Part shown: in pieces, positions 27,571 through 36,729 of the stretch
Layout: every line of letters starts with the position of its first letter
Numbering within the stretch: position 1 is the first letter of the stretch
Source of the DNA: JASHVB01 sp963762885
GTDB lineage: Bacteria; Pseudomonadota; Alphaproteobacteria; Acetobacterales; Acetobacteraceae
DNA length: 64,000 bases
Direction of reading: 5' to 3'
NCBI GenBank assembly: GCA_963762885.1
Contig: CAVXNH010000072.1
Span: 39,361 to 103,360, forward strand
The notes under the pieces: generated by a model
What the model was told of the DNA's origin: nothing
What the model saw: only the letters and a program-made list of their open reading frames with translations
Database searches by the model: none
Made by a program: the position numbers and the translations under genes

Positions 27571-30018
27571 ATGTCCGATTCTGCCTTGCCGCCATCCGAA
27601 TCCGATCCCGCCAACGGCGATGCGTACGACGCCTCGTCGATCTCGGTTTTGCGTGGTCTGGACGCCGTCCGGCGCCGCCCTGGCATGTATATCGGCGACA
27701 CCGACGATGGCTCCGGCCTGCACCACATGGCGTTCGAGATCATCGACAACGCGGTGGATGAGGCACAGGCCGGCTTTGCCTCGCGCTGCGAGTTGATCCT
27801 GAACGGGGACGGCTCGGTCACCGTGCGCGACAACGGGCGCGGCATCCCGACCGACATCCACGCGGAGGAGGGCGTCTCCGCCGCCGAGGTCGTGCTGACC
27901 CGGCTGCATGCGGGCGGCAAATTCAACCAGAACTCCTACAAGGTTTCCGGCGGGCTGCATGGCGTCGGTGCGGCCGTGGTCAACGCGCTGTCGGAGTGGA
28001 TGGAGGTACGCATCTGGCGGCACGGCCAGGAGCATTTCATCCGCTTCCGCAACGGCGACGCCGAGGCGCCGCTGGCCCAGGTCGGACCAGTGACAGAGCA
28101 TGTCACCGGCACCGAGGTGACATTCAAGCCAAGCCCGGCGACCTTCACCAAGACCGAATTCGAATTTTCCCTCCTCGAACGCCGGCTGCGCGAGTTGGCA
28201 TTCCTCAACTCCGGCCTCACCATTCGGTTGGTCGATGAGCGCCACGCGACCCCGCAGGAAGTGACGATGCACTACGAGGGCGGCCTCGTCGCCTTCGTCG
28301 AGTGGCTGGATCGCGGCAAGACTGCGGTGTTCACGCCGCCGATCTCGCTGCGCGCGCCAGTCGAAGCCGAGGGCGTCCGCGTCGAGTTCGCACTGTCTTG
28401 GAACGACAGCTACCACGAGACAATGCTGTGCTTCACCAACAACATCCCGCAGCGCGACGGCGGCACTCACCTGGCTGGATTTCGCCAGGCGCTGACCCGC
28501 GTGGTGACGAAATATGCCGAGGGGATGGGCAAGAAAGAGCAATTGCAGCTTGTGGGTGAGGACATGCGCGAGGGCATGACCTCGGTGCTGTCGGTGAAGG
28601 TGCCGGATCCGAAGTTCTCGTCGCAGACCAAGGACAAGCTGGTGTCGTCCGAAGTGCAGCCGGTGGTTCAGGCGGCGGTGGCCGACGCGGTGGCGCATTG
28701 GTTCGAGACGCATCCGCGCGAAGCCAAGGGCGTCGTGCAGAAGGTGATGGACGCGGCCTCTGCGCGAGAGGCGGCGCGCAAGGCGCGGGAACTGACGCGG
28801 CGCAAGGGTGTGCTGGATATTTCCACCTTGCCCGGCAAGCTGGCGGACTGCCAGGAACGCGACCCGGCGAAATGCGAGATCTTCATCGTCGAGGGTGACA
28901 GCGCCGGTGGCTCGGCCAAGCAGGGACGCGACCGCAAGTTCCAGGCGATCCTGCCGCTGAAGGGCAAGATCCTGAATGTGGAGCGGGCGCGGTTCGATCG
29001 CATGTTGAGCAGTCAGGAAATCGGCACGCTGATCACGGCGTTGGGGACGGGGATCGGGCGCGGCGAACCGGACCAGGGCGGGTTCGATATCAGCAAGCTG
29101 CGTTACCACAAGATCGTCATCATGACGGACGCCGACGTGGACGGCTCGCACATCCGCACGCTGCTGCTGACGTTCTTCTTCCGCCAGATGCCGCAATTGA
29201 TCGAGCGCGGCCACCTGTACATCGCCCAGCCGCCGCTGTATCGCGCGCGGCGCAGCAATGACGAGCGCTATTTGAAGAATGACGGCGCGTTGGAGTTGTA
29301 TCTGCTGGAAAAGGCGCTGGCGGGGGCTCGGCTGATCTATGCGGACGGCTCGGTGGTGGAAGGGCCGGAGCTGCGGCGCGAGGTGACCTGGCTGCGCGAG
29401 GCGACGATGCAGTTGCGCCGGCTGTCCACCGCTGCGCCAGTGCCGCTGCTGGAACAGGCGGCGATCGCCGGGGCGCTGACGTCGGATCCTGCGCGGGCGG
29501 CAGCGGCGGCGCAGGGGCTGGTGGCGCGGCTGAACGCGATTTCCCTGCCGCACGAGCGCGGCTGGGTGGTGGCTGTGGATGGCGGGCTGACGCTGTCCCG
29601 CACGGTGCGCGGCGTGGCAGAGCGGCACACTCTGGACGGTGCCGCACTGCGCAGTGCGGAGGCGCGCTGGCTGGCCGATCGGGCCGAGGCGCTGGCGACG
29701 AAGTTCCGCGAGCCTGCGCGGTTGAAGATGGACTCGCAGGAGGCGGAGGTAAATGGCCCGGCGGCCGCGTTCGACCGCATCATCGCGTTCGGGCGGCGCG
29801 GGCTGACGATCCAGCGGTTCAAGGGACTGGGCGAAATGAACGCGGACGAGTTGGGTCGCACGACGCTGGAGCCGGCCGGACGCACGCTGCTGCAAGTGAA
29901 GGTCGGGGATATCGAGGACGCGGCGCTGGTGTTCTCGACGCTGATGGGCGACGTGGTGGAGCCGCGGCGGGAGTTCATTGTGGGGAATGCGCTGAAGGTG
30001 GCGAACCTGGACGTTTGA
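27571..30018 (+). CDS. gyrB: DNA gyrase subunit B
   Basis: An 815-aa ATPase/TOPRIM subunit of gyrase. Seen: ISVLRGLDAVRRRPGMYIGD, ATP-site DNAVDEAQAG (Asn/Glu) and VRDNGRGIPTDIHAEEG, GGKFNQNSYKVSGGLHGVGA lid, TOPRIM ERDPAKCEIFIVEGDSAGGS AKQGRDR and metal Asp triad in MTDADVDGSHIRTLLLTFFF, C-terminal QRFKGLGEMNADELGRTTLE. Full length, no frameshift. Weak GGAG spacing before ATG 27571. ParE is unlikely given the gyrase-type QRFKGLGEMN, the length and the recF neighbour. Confidence 0.97.
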   Translation: MSDSALPPSESDPANGDAYDASSISVLRGLDAVRRRPGMYIGDTDDGSGLHHMAFEIIDNAVDEAQAGFASRCELILNGDGSVTVRDNGRGIPTDIHAEEGVSAAEVVLTRLHAGGKFNQNSYKVSGGLHGVGAAVVNALSEWMEVRIWRHGQEHFIRFRNGDAEAPLAQVGPVTEHVTGTEVTFKPSPATFTKTEFEFSLLERRLRELAFLNSGLTIRLVDERHATPQEVTMHYEGGLVAFVEWLDRGKTAVFTPPISLRAPVEAEGVRVEFALSWNDSYHETMLCFTNNIPQRDGGTHLAGFRQALTRVVTKYAEGMGKKEQLQLVGEDMREGMTSVLSVKVPDPKFSSQTKDKLVSSEVQPVVQAAVADAVAHWFETHPREAKGVVQKVMDAASAREAARKARELTRRKGVLDISTLPGKLADCQERDPAKCEIFIVEGDSAGGSAKQGRDRKFQAILPLKGKILNVERARFDRMLSSQEIGTLITALGTGIGRGEPDQGGFDISKLRYHKIVIMTDADVDGSHIRTLLLTFFFRQMPQLIERGHLYIAQPPLYRARRSNDERYLKNDGALELYLLEKALAGARLIYADGSVVEGPELRREVTWLREATMQLRRLSTAAPVPLLEQAAIAGALTSDPARAAAAAQGLVARLNAISLPHERGWVVAVDGGLTLSRTVRGVAERHTLDGAALRSAEARWLADRAEALATKFREPARLKMDSQEAEVNGPAAAFDRIIAFGRRGLTIQRFKGLGEMNADELGRTTLEPAGRTLLQVKVGDIEDAALVFSTLMGDVVEPRREFIVGNALKVANLDV

Positions 30019-30089
30019 TGTGGTGTGGCGAGCGAGGTTCGATTTCCGGTTGCGGGTAGAATCGAGGCTCGCCCTGGCGGAGACGTACA

Positions 30090-30549
30090 ATGTCGAAGGC
30101 CCATCGGAAGACGCTGAACACCCATCGCAGACTGCGTCGCGACGATAGCGTCGTACGGGTTGCGGTCCGGGTCCCCGCCATCAATGCTCAGATTGTGCGT
30201 GATCTCGCCGCGGTTCTTCGCGAGAACGCTGAATTGGCACCGGCGTTGCGTCTGCAACTCCGTTCCGTCGTCGTTAAGCCACGAGCGGCTACGGTGTTCG
30301 GGATCTTCGGTTCCGACCTGCAGGATGCCTATTTCGAGGGCGTATTCGCTAATGCTCACAGGTCGTAGGAAGCCGTCCAATGCAGCTATTCGCCGTATCG
30401 AAAAGGCGGCGAACCTGCCGCGCGTGCCAGTCGTGGTGCCGGACTCGAACACATCCAGCGGCAACAAAGCGGAACGTTCTTCACCGGTTGCAGAATCCGA
30501 GCAGATGGACGAGCGGATCAAGCGAATGATCGAATTGGCCTACACTTAG
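30090..30549 (+). CDS. Hypothetical protein, possibly two frames of one gene
   Basis: From ATG 30090 (GGAG 9 bp upstream) the first frame gives MSKAHRKTLNTHRRLRRDDS through FGSDLQDAYFEGVFANAHRS, stopping at 30368. A second frame overlaps and reads SLMLTGRRKPSNAAIRRIEK AANLP, which resembles the second half of a Cro/CI-type HTH, then an acidic tail to 30549. Either one base is missing near 30360, or these are two small genes. I do not recognise the family. It lies 71 bp downstream of gyrB. Confidence 0.4.
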
Positions 30550-30700
30550 CGTTTCACTCGATGGGGCTCCCCTCCGGCCGCGTGAGGCTGATTTGTGTGA
30601 GGGGGGCTTATTAAGGTTCCTGACATCATTGCCGCGAGACCCACCGCGCACACATACCAACGAAACGACTCGTTAATGCGCGGCCGGAGCGGTTGGCGGT

Positions 30701-30820
30701 AAAGCAAGGGTTTGAAACACAGATTTCACAGATTTCACAGATTAAGGCTCGGATCAGGTTAATATGTTCTTTGCCTTACTCTGTGAAATCTGTGAAATCT
30801 GTGTTTCGAACCCTTGCTTT
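30701..30820. repeat. E-type hairpin with 40-bp arms
   Basis: Left arm AAAGCAAGGGTTTGAAACAC AGATTTCACAGATTTCACAG; right arm its near-exact reverse complement, ending GTTTCGAACCCTTGCTTT. Internally the arm contains the direct repeat AGATTTCAC twice. The loop is about 40 bp and AT-rich. Confidence 0.92.
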
Positions 30821-30875
30821 CGTCGGCCGCGGCCAGCAGCAGTGCGGAAGATCTCGGTTCTTTGGCTGCGTCTAA

Positions 30876-31004
30876 TACCGGCCCGCAAAACGATTGACGT
30901 ACGGCACGGGCCGCCCCAACCGTCATGGCCGGGCTTGACCCGGCCATGACGGTTGGGGCGAGCGGTGCGATGCCCTCGAGAGTCAATCGCTCGGCGGATT
31001 GGTG
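30876..31004. mobile_element. D-type MITE-like element with TAA target duplication
   Basis: Starts TACCGGCCCGCAAAACGATT GACG, ends AGTCAATCGCTCGGCGGATT GGTG, core GCCCCAACCGTCATGGCCGG / CCGGCCATGACGGTTGGGGC. TAA flanks both sides (30873-30875, 31005-31007). 129 bp, no coding capacity. Confidence 0.8.
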
Positions 31005-31152
31005 TAACTCCATGCGATAATCTTTGAAATCTGCAGTGCAGAAATCTTCTTCACACCGCAGAGAGCGACCCAAAACGCAATCACCACTTCGAGATCAACT
31101 ATTACGGGAAGGTTAATATGTCGCGTGACCGACTCCGCCGGTGAGCGACGCA

Positions 31153-31347
31153 TCAATAGTTGGCGGGCAGAGGGGTTTTTCCAGCCCGCTTGGCGCGCTT
31201 GGCGATGCGCGCAAGCATCGCCCGCTTTTCCGCCGTGCGGATTTGCCCGGAATTGCGGGCAGCCGCGATGTCGCGATCGGTAATGCCAAGGGCTTTCTTG
31301 CGCTCGGCGACCCACCGCAGGTATGTGAATGCGTCAGTCTCGCTCAT
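31153..31347 (-). CDS. Small hypothetical protein coupled to a nucleotidyltransferase
   Basis: A 64-aa basic protein, MSETDAFTYLRWVAERKKAL GITDRD..., ending TPLPANY. Its ATG overlaps the TGA of the upstream nucleotidyltransferase-like gene (ATGA), which argues it is real. No family recognised. Arg/Lys-rich C-terminal half (EKRAMLARIAKRAKRAGK). The pairing suggests a two-gene module, possibly toxin-antitoxin-like, but that is inference. Confidence 0.6.
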   Translation of the reverse strand: MSETDAFTYLRWVAERKKALGITDRDIAAARNSGQIRTAEKRAMLARIAKRAKRAGKTPLPANY

Positions 31348-31898
31348 GGCTCATCCAATCCGATCAGAGATACGTCGCCCCCTTCGTGACGCACCCTCCG
31401 CAGCAGGTAGTCTCGATCGATTTCGGGGGCAAGTTCGCGCAACAGTAGAGCCTGCCGCAACATTGCATGATCGGTACGGTTCGTGGCGGTCGCTTGCGCG
31501 AGTTCGATCTGCGATCATGTCTTCGATACTCGGAAGCACCACGCTACTACCGGTATCAAGACGGAAGATCCGGACCCGTTGCCGATCCGCGCGGCCGTCG
31601 AATAGTGGGCCGGACACAAGCTGGAAGCCGGTACTGCGGCAGTGCTGGGTGGTACCAGCCAACCAGAAGATGCCCGGGTCGGTGCTCTCTCACAAAGCCT
31701 TCCGTTGCCATCGCCTCTGCGAATGCCTCGTCATCCGAGGCGACGACATCGAAATCGCCGGACAGGATCTGGCCTCCTATAGAACGACACCGCCGCACCT
31801 CCCACCACGACCGCATCGAAACCCGAGCGCTGCCGATACATTTCACAAACCCGGCCGAGCCGGGTCAGCGCCCTGAGAAACTCCTCACCCAGTGCCAT
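31344..31898 (-). CDS. Nucleotidyltransferase-like protein (DUF6036/AbiEii-type, frameshifted)
   Basis: About 185 aa once two indels are bridged. Seen: MALGEEFLRALTRLGRVCEM, FDAVVVGGAAVSFY, then (frame 2) GGQILSGDFDVVASDDEAFA, VLPSIEDMIADR, then (frame 3) LAQATATNRTDHAMLRQALL LRELAPEIDRDYLLRRV ending IGLDEP. The GG...S-G-D-F-D-V motif is the metal-binding core of a minimal nucleotidyltransferase, and IEDMIADR...D..YL.RR is typical of the DUF6036/AbiEii-related group. Breaks near 31780 and 31517. ATG 31898. These proteins often act as toxin partners; here the partner would be the 64-aa gene. Confidence 0.7.
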
Positions 31899-31907
31899 GC
31901 CGTCTGC

Positions 31908-32729
31908 TCACACCACCGGCGTTCCGGGGATCAGCAGTCGCAGCACGGTCATCCACGGATAGCGCGTGTCCAGCACCACGCCATCCGGACGTGCGAGCTT
32001 GCCGTCCGGCGTTACCGGCACGTGCTTCATGGTGACCGCGTCGTCCACGTTGCCGCCGATCACCGCAATCTGTCCGGGCACGGCGGTATCCACCACGACG
32101 TCGCAATGCGCGGGAAAGCGCCCGGCCGGAAGGTCGTCATAGCGCAAGGAGGACGCGTTGCCGCGGCCCGTGCAGATCAAGTCGCCTGGTATTGGCGCGT
32201 AAGCCTCCGGACGTTCCGCGGCGATCAGCCAGCCGGACGTCTTTCCATCTGCCATCTGCCTCGCAATGTTGATGTAGTCGGCATGGTCGGCGGAATACGG
32301 AAACCTCGGGCCGGCGCCGGCGATGCGCATGACGTAGGAGATGAAGGCAGCCGACCAGGCGTAGTCGCCGTCCTGCGCCGCCGGGAACACCGCGCCGGTC
32401 GCGTCGTGCTTGCCGGTCCAGCCGGCTTCCGGCGCGCCGGCGTTCAGTCCGAGCCACCAGTATTCGCCGACGCGCTGCCACAGGCCGGGCTCGCGTTCCG
32501 GCTTGTCGTCGGGGGCCGGCGGCGGGCGGGCGCCGGGCGGGTCATCGTCCACCGGCTGGCCGAACAGGCGCCATTCGCGCAGTGCGATCGCCACGATCGA
32601 TCGGCGTGAGATCGGTTCGTAGGGCACGCGCGCGAAGGGCGGCACGTGAGCGTCGGGGGAAGGTTTCGGCACAGCACACCCGGACAGTGCGAGGATCAAG
32701 AGGACAAGCGGCAGGCCGCGAGACCGCAA
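31908..32729 (-). CDS. DUF2272 lipoprotein
   Basis: About 273 aa. Signal and lipobox LRSRGLPLVLLILALSGCAV predict a lipoprotein. The mature part has REWRLFGQPVDDDPPGARPP, YWWLGLNAGAPEAGWTGKHD, AWSAAFISYVMRIAGAG (Cys/His hydrolase-like fold, DUF2272), PGDLICTGRG, and HCDVVVDTAVPGQIAVIGGN VDDAVTMKHV. This is the CHAP-like DUF2272 domain, probably acting on peptidoglycan, but the catalytic assignment is unproven. The likely start is TTG 32729, inside an E hairpin; no ATG is in a sensible place, and the frame further upstream translates repeat DNA. Confidence 0.78.
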   Translation of the reverse strand: MRSRGLPLVLLILALSGCAVPKPSPDAHVPPFARVPYEPISRRSIVAIALREWRLFGQPVDDDPPGARPPPAPDDKPEREPGLWQRVGEYWWLGLNAGAPEAGWTGKHDATGAVFPAAQDGDYAWSAAFISYVMRIAGAGPRFPYSADHADYINIARQMADGKTSGWLIAAERPEAYAPIPGDLICTGRGNASSLRYDDLPAGRFPAHCDVVVDTAVPGQIAVIGGNVDDAVTMKHVPVTPDGKLARPDGVVLDTRYPWMTVLRLLIPGTPVV

Positions 32730-32820
32730 GCAAGCAAATTCACCACAAAGACACGAAGACACAAAGTTTTCTAATAATTTTCGTGCCTTCGTGCCTTTGT
32801 GGTGAACCTGCTTGCTTGCG
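32725..32820. repeat. E-type hairpin at the DUF2272 gene start
   Basis: Left arm CGCAAGCAAGCAAATTCACC ACAAAGACACGAAGAC; right arm GTGCCTTCGTGCCTTTGTGG TGAACCTGCTTGCTTGCG. About 40-bp arms. A fragment of the same type (CCACAAAGACACAAAGGCAC GAAG) lies at 36184-36210. Confidence 0.88.
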
Positions 32821-32866
32821 GAAGATCGGGCAGACACCGGCATAACAATGTATCGCAACCCAAACA

Positions 32867-33535
32867 TCAACGCCGCCCTGCGATCGCTCGGTTTTCCAAC
32901 CGGCTGACCAGACGCACCACTGGCCACAACAACAGGAAATACGCCAGCGCCGCAGCAACGATCGGCGTCGGGTTATAGGTGACGCTCTGCGCCTGGCGCG
33001 CCTGGAACAGCAGTTCCGGCAGCGCAACCACACTCGCGATCGAGGTCAGTTTCACCACCTCCAGCGTGTTGGACACCAGGTCGGGCAGCACGTTGCGCAC
33101 CGCCTGCGGCAGCACGACATACGCCATCGCCTGGAGTCGGGTCAGTCCGGTGCCGCGTGCCGCCTCGATCTGGCCGGCGGGCACGCTCTCGATGCCGGCG
33201 CGCAGGACCTCGCCGTAATAGGCGCCGGTGTTGAGGCAGAAGCCGATCACCACGCAGCCGAAGCCTCCGAGCTGGATGCCGGCGAAGGGCAGCGCGGCGT
33301 AGAGGAAGATCAGCAGCACCAGCGGCGGGAAGGCGCGGAAGAAATCCACCCAGGCGATCAGCGGCCAGCGCACCCAGCGATGATGCGCGGTGGACAGCAC
33401 GGCCAGCAGCACGCCGAACAGGCAGCCGAGCGGCACTACGATCAGCGACAGCCAGATCGTCGTGAGCAAACCTTGCAGCAGGATCGGCCAGGCGGCAGCG
33501 ATGATGCCGAGATTGAAGAAGGTGTCGAGCAGCAT
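32867..33535 (-). CDS. Polar amino-acid ABC transporter permease (HisM/GlnP type)
   Basis: A 222-aa membrane permease with about five helices, MLLDTFFNLGIIAAAWPILL QGLLTTIWLSL. The EAA loop is EAARGTGLTRLQAMAYVVLP QAVRNVLPDLVSNTLEVVKL TSIAS. It is last in a four-gene importer (SBP-ATPase-permease-permease) with a 3-bp gap after the other permease. Substrate probably an amino acid. Confidence 0.93.
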   Translation of the reverse strand: MLLDTFFNLGIIAAAWPILLQGLLTTIWLSLIVVPLGCLFGVLLAVLSTAHHRWVRWPLIAWVDFFRAFPPLVLLIFLYAALPFAGIQLGGFGCVVIGFCLNTGAYYGEVLRAGIESVPAGQIEAARGTGLTRLQAMAYVVLPQAVRNVLPDLVSNTLEVVKLTSIASVVALPELLFQARQAQSVTYNPTPIVAAALAYFLLLWPVVRLVSRLENRAIAGRR

Positions 33536-33538
33536 GGA

Positions 33539-34220
33539 TTATCGCTTCCAGGCGAAGCGCGTCTCGATCCAGCGGCCGGCGATCACCACCGGCAGGAACA
33601 GGATCAGGTAGGCGGCCGCGCCCAGTGTCAGCGGGGAGGGGTTGAAGCTGAACGACACGCCGGACGACGCCTGCGACAGGATCTCCGACAGTCCGATCAC
33701 CGAGCCCAAGGCGGTGCCCTTGGTGATGGCGATGGTGCGGTTGGTCAGCGGGGGAATGGTCAGGCGGATCGCCTGCGGCAACACCACCGAACCGAGCGTT
33801 TGCAAGAACGACAGCCCGGTGGAGCGCGCGGCTTCCCACTGGCCTTTCGGCACGGCGGTGATGCCGGCCCAGAAGATTTCCTCGGAGAAGGACATCAGGA
33901 CCAGGCTGAGGCTGGCCCAGGTGGTGCCGAAGGCGCTGGGCTCGAAGCCGAGCGACGGCAGGCCGAAATAGATCAGCACGATGACCACCAGCGGCGGCAG
34001 CGCGCGGAAGAGGTCTACGACGAAGATCAGCAGCCAGTTCAGCGGGCGGATGCCGAACGAGCGCAGTACCTGCGAGCAATAGCCCGGCGGCGATGCCGGA
34101 GATGACGACGAGGATGGCGAGGCCGACGGTCAGGATGAAGCCGTCGATGATGTCCGGCAAGTATTTCGCCATCACCGCGGCGTTGAAGAAGGTGGCGACG
34201 AAGTGCTGCCAGTTGGTCAT
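33539..34220 (-). CDS. Polar amino-acid ABC transporter permease (frameshifted)
   Basis: About 226 aa. ATG 34220 begins MTNWQHFVATFFNAAVMAKY LPDIIDGFILTVGLAILVVI. Near 34078 an extra G (CGCAGGTACTG) breaks the frame; the continuation VLRSFGIRPLNWLLIFVVDL FRALPPLVVIVLIYFGLPSL is the expected helix. EAA loop EAARSTGLSFLQTLGSVVLP QAIRLTIPPL. The second permease (32867) is 3 bp downstream, so they form the heterodimeric channel. Confidence 0.88.
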
Positions 34221-34278
34221 GCGAAAGGCCGTTGCGCCGTCGCTCGGGCGCGCCTCGTCGCGATGGCCGCGCCTCTCA

Positions 34279-34358
34279 CCGTCATGGCCGAGCTTGACCC
34301 GGCCATCTATCGCGGCACCTCAGCGGCATGGATGGCCGGGTCAAGCCCGGCCATGACG
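34279..34358. repeat. A-type hairpin at the head of a tandem array
   Basis: Arms CCGTCATGGCCGAGCTTGAC CCGGCCATC and GATGGCCGGGTCAAGCCCGG CCATGACGATA, loop TATCGCGGCACCTCAGCGGC. Confidence 0.88.
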
Positions 34359-34452
34359 ATAGGGAGCGTGGCCATGACGATAGGGAGCGTGGCCATGACG
34401 ATAGGGAGCGTGGCCATGACGGTGAGGGGCGTGGCCATGACGGTGAGTGCCG
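34351..34452. repeat. 21-bp tandem array growing from an A hairpin
   Basis: CCATGACGATAGGGAGCGTGG repeated exactly at 34351, 34372 and 34393, a variant at 34414 (GGTGAGGGGCG) and a decaying partial unit at 34435. Each unit starts with CCATGACG, the terminal bases of the adjoining A arm. Confidence 0.92.
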
Positions 34453-34475
34453 CAGCGATGACGATGCGCAGCGCA

Positions 34476-35212
<737 letters not shown>

Positions 35213-35231
<19 letters not shown>

Positions 35232-36067
35232 TCCGGATCAGGCGCATTCGGTTCGTAGCCGGGCAGGCCGGGCACGCCGTGGCCGGGGAAGCTGACGTTC
35301 TCCAGGTCATCGGGCGCCGGCTTGGCGCCGAACCACTTTTCCGACAGTTTCGCTATCGTGCCGTCCTTCTTCATGCATTTCAGCACGTCGTCGATCTCGC
35401 CGCGTAACGCATCCTCGTCCTTGCGGAATGGCGCTGCCCAATGGGCCTTGGTGTCCGACAGCACCAGGTCGGCGACGAATTGCGGGTTCTTGCTGGCGGC
35501 GTATTTGATCACCGTGTTGCCGGCGAGCGAGGCGTAGGCGTGGCCGGACACCACCGCCTGCACCGCGTCCGGCTGGGTGTCGAAAGCCTGCACGGTAAAG
35601 CCGTATTGCTCGCCCATCTTCTTCGACAGGGTTTCGTAGGGGGTGCCCTTGTTCACGGCGACCGCTTTGCCCTTCAGGTCGCTCCAATCCTTGATCGGGG
35701 CGCTGCCTTTGCGGATGCCGAATTGGAAATCGGTCCAGAGGTAGCCCTGGGTGAACAGCAGGTTCTGGGCGCGCTCCGGTGTCACCGTGGTGGGGGCGGC
35801 GAGGAAGTCGTAGCGGCCGGCTTCCATTGCCGGGATCAGGCCGGAGAAGCTGGCGGAGTCGATGGTGATGCCGCGGTGCATGCGGCGGGCCACCTCGTTG
35901 AACAGGTCGATCTGGAAGCCTTCCAGGCCGCCGCCGAGCTTCGGCATGGCGTGCGGCGCGTAGGTGCCATCCACGGCGGTGCGGAGCGGGGGTTGGGTGG
36001 GCTGCGCGAACGCGGTTGGGGAGAGCAGGAGGAACGCTGCGAGCAGCAGGGGTCGGCGTGAACGCAT
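35213..36067 (-). CDS. Periplasmic amino-acid-binding protein (SBP_bac_3)
   Basis: A 284-aa solute-binding protein. Signal peptide MRSRRPLLLAAFLLLSPTAF AQ, then the family-3 fold: TAVDGTYAPHAMPKLGGGLE GFQIDLFNEVARRM (ligand-site start), SFSGLIPAMEAGRYDFLAAP TTVTPER, KAVAVNKGTPYETLSKK, and a Cys pair near the C-terminus (DVLKCMKKDGTI and PDCSQYR). It is the first gene of the importer operon; ATG 36067 was chosen over 36205 because the signal peptide begins there. Confidence 0.93.
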
Positions 36068-36391
36068 GATCGGGTTACCCGGGTCTTGTTGCAGCGCACC
36101 AACATGCGCTCCGGAGGTTGCGTCGTAAACCTCTTCCGTGCGTTGCCGGGGCAGGCACGTGGCAAGCCGTGAAACCGCAAGAAAGGTGCTGCACCACAAA
36201 GACACAAAGGCACGAAGTTCATCAACCTTCGAGCGTGCAACTGCCGAGTACCAAGCTGGCCGACAGACTCATTGACCATTTGAGCCAAATCAATGACTGC
36301 CATTGCTCAAACCGATAAGTAGTATTTAGTACTGGTGAGTTAGCCTGCCGGAACGGCCACGGGATGTGGGATGCCCACAGTGGAGGTCAAA
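36068..36391. other. Promoter-proximal gap with an E fragment
   Basis: 324 bp between the divergent importer operon and the small ORF. It holds a single E-type arm fragment at 36184-36210 (CCACAAAGACACAAAGGCAC) and otherwise relatively AT-rich DNA (36260-36340), a likely promoter zone for both directions. No clear -35/-10 pair can be asserted. Confidence 0.5.
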
Positions 36392-36523
36392 ATGGCCACC
36401 CTGAAACACGAAGCGGACAGGAAATCCGGCCAAAAGGCCGAATGGATCCAAAATGGCGTGTTGCTGGTGGGTTGTATCGCCTGGGCGATCATGAGCTTGT
36501 ACGTAATTACGTGCATTCTCTAG
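36392..36523 (+). CDS. Small single-span membrane protein, 43 aa
   Basis: ATG 36392 is preceded at 6 bp by GGAGGTC, the best Shine-Dalgarno in its neighbourhood. The product is basic at first (MATLKHEADRKSGQKAEWIQ) and then one hydrophobic helix, NGVLLVGCIAWAIMSLYVIT, ending CIL. The upstream DNA is more AT-rich than most of the window. No family recognised; such small membrane proteins are often missed by gene callers. A D-type element begins 11 bp after the stop. Confidence 0.6.
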   Translation: MATLKHEADRKSGQKAEWIQNGVLLVGCIAWAIMSLYVITCIL

Positions 36524-36533
36524 GTATCGTCTC

Positions 36534-36630
36534 ATATCAAGCGCCCCAGAGACTGACCTACAACAGGACGCCGACCGCCCCCTTCGTCATGGCCGGCACA
36601 AGGCCGGCCATGACGAAGGGGGCGGCCCGT
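36534..36630. repeat. Truncated D-type element
   Basis: Left end TATCAAGCGCCCCAGAGACT GACCTAC, then GACGCCGACCGCCCCCTTCG TCATGGCCGGCAC / AAGGCCGGCCATGACGAAGG GGGCGG; the right terminal arm is missing. It most resembles the element at 39752. Confidence 0.75.
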
Positions 36631-36729
36631 ATCACAGCTACGCATTGTCCGGCCGCCAGCACGTTGTGGCTGACTGCCGCTCAAGTATGCGCATCCGTTT
36701 TCCTGCGGATCACCGGACCGGCACGAGCC

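Noticed and set aside
27526..30090. An 854-codon open frame antisense to gyrB
   Set aside because: High G+C leaves long stop-free antisense frames; the sequence shows no domain and gyrB on the other strand is unmistakable.
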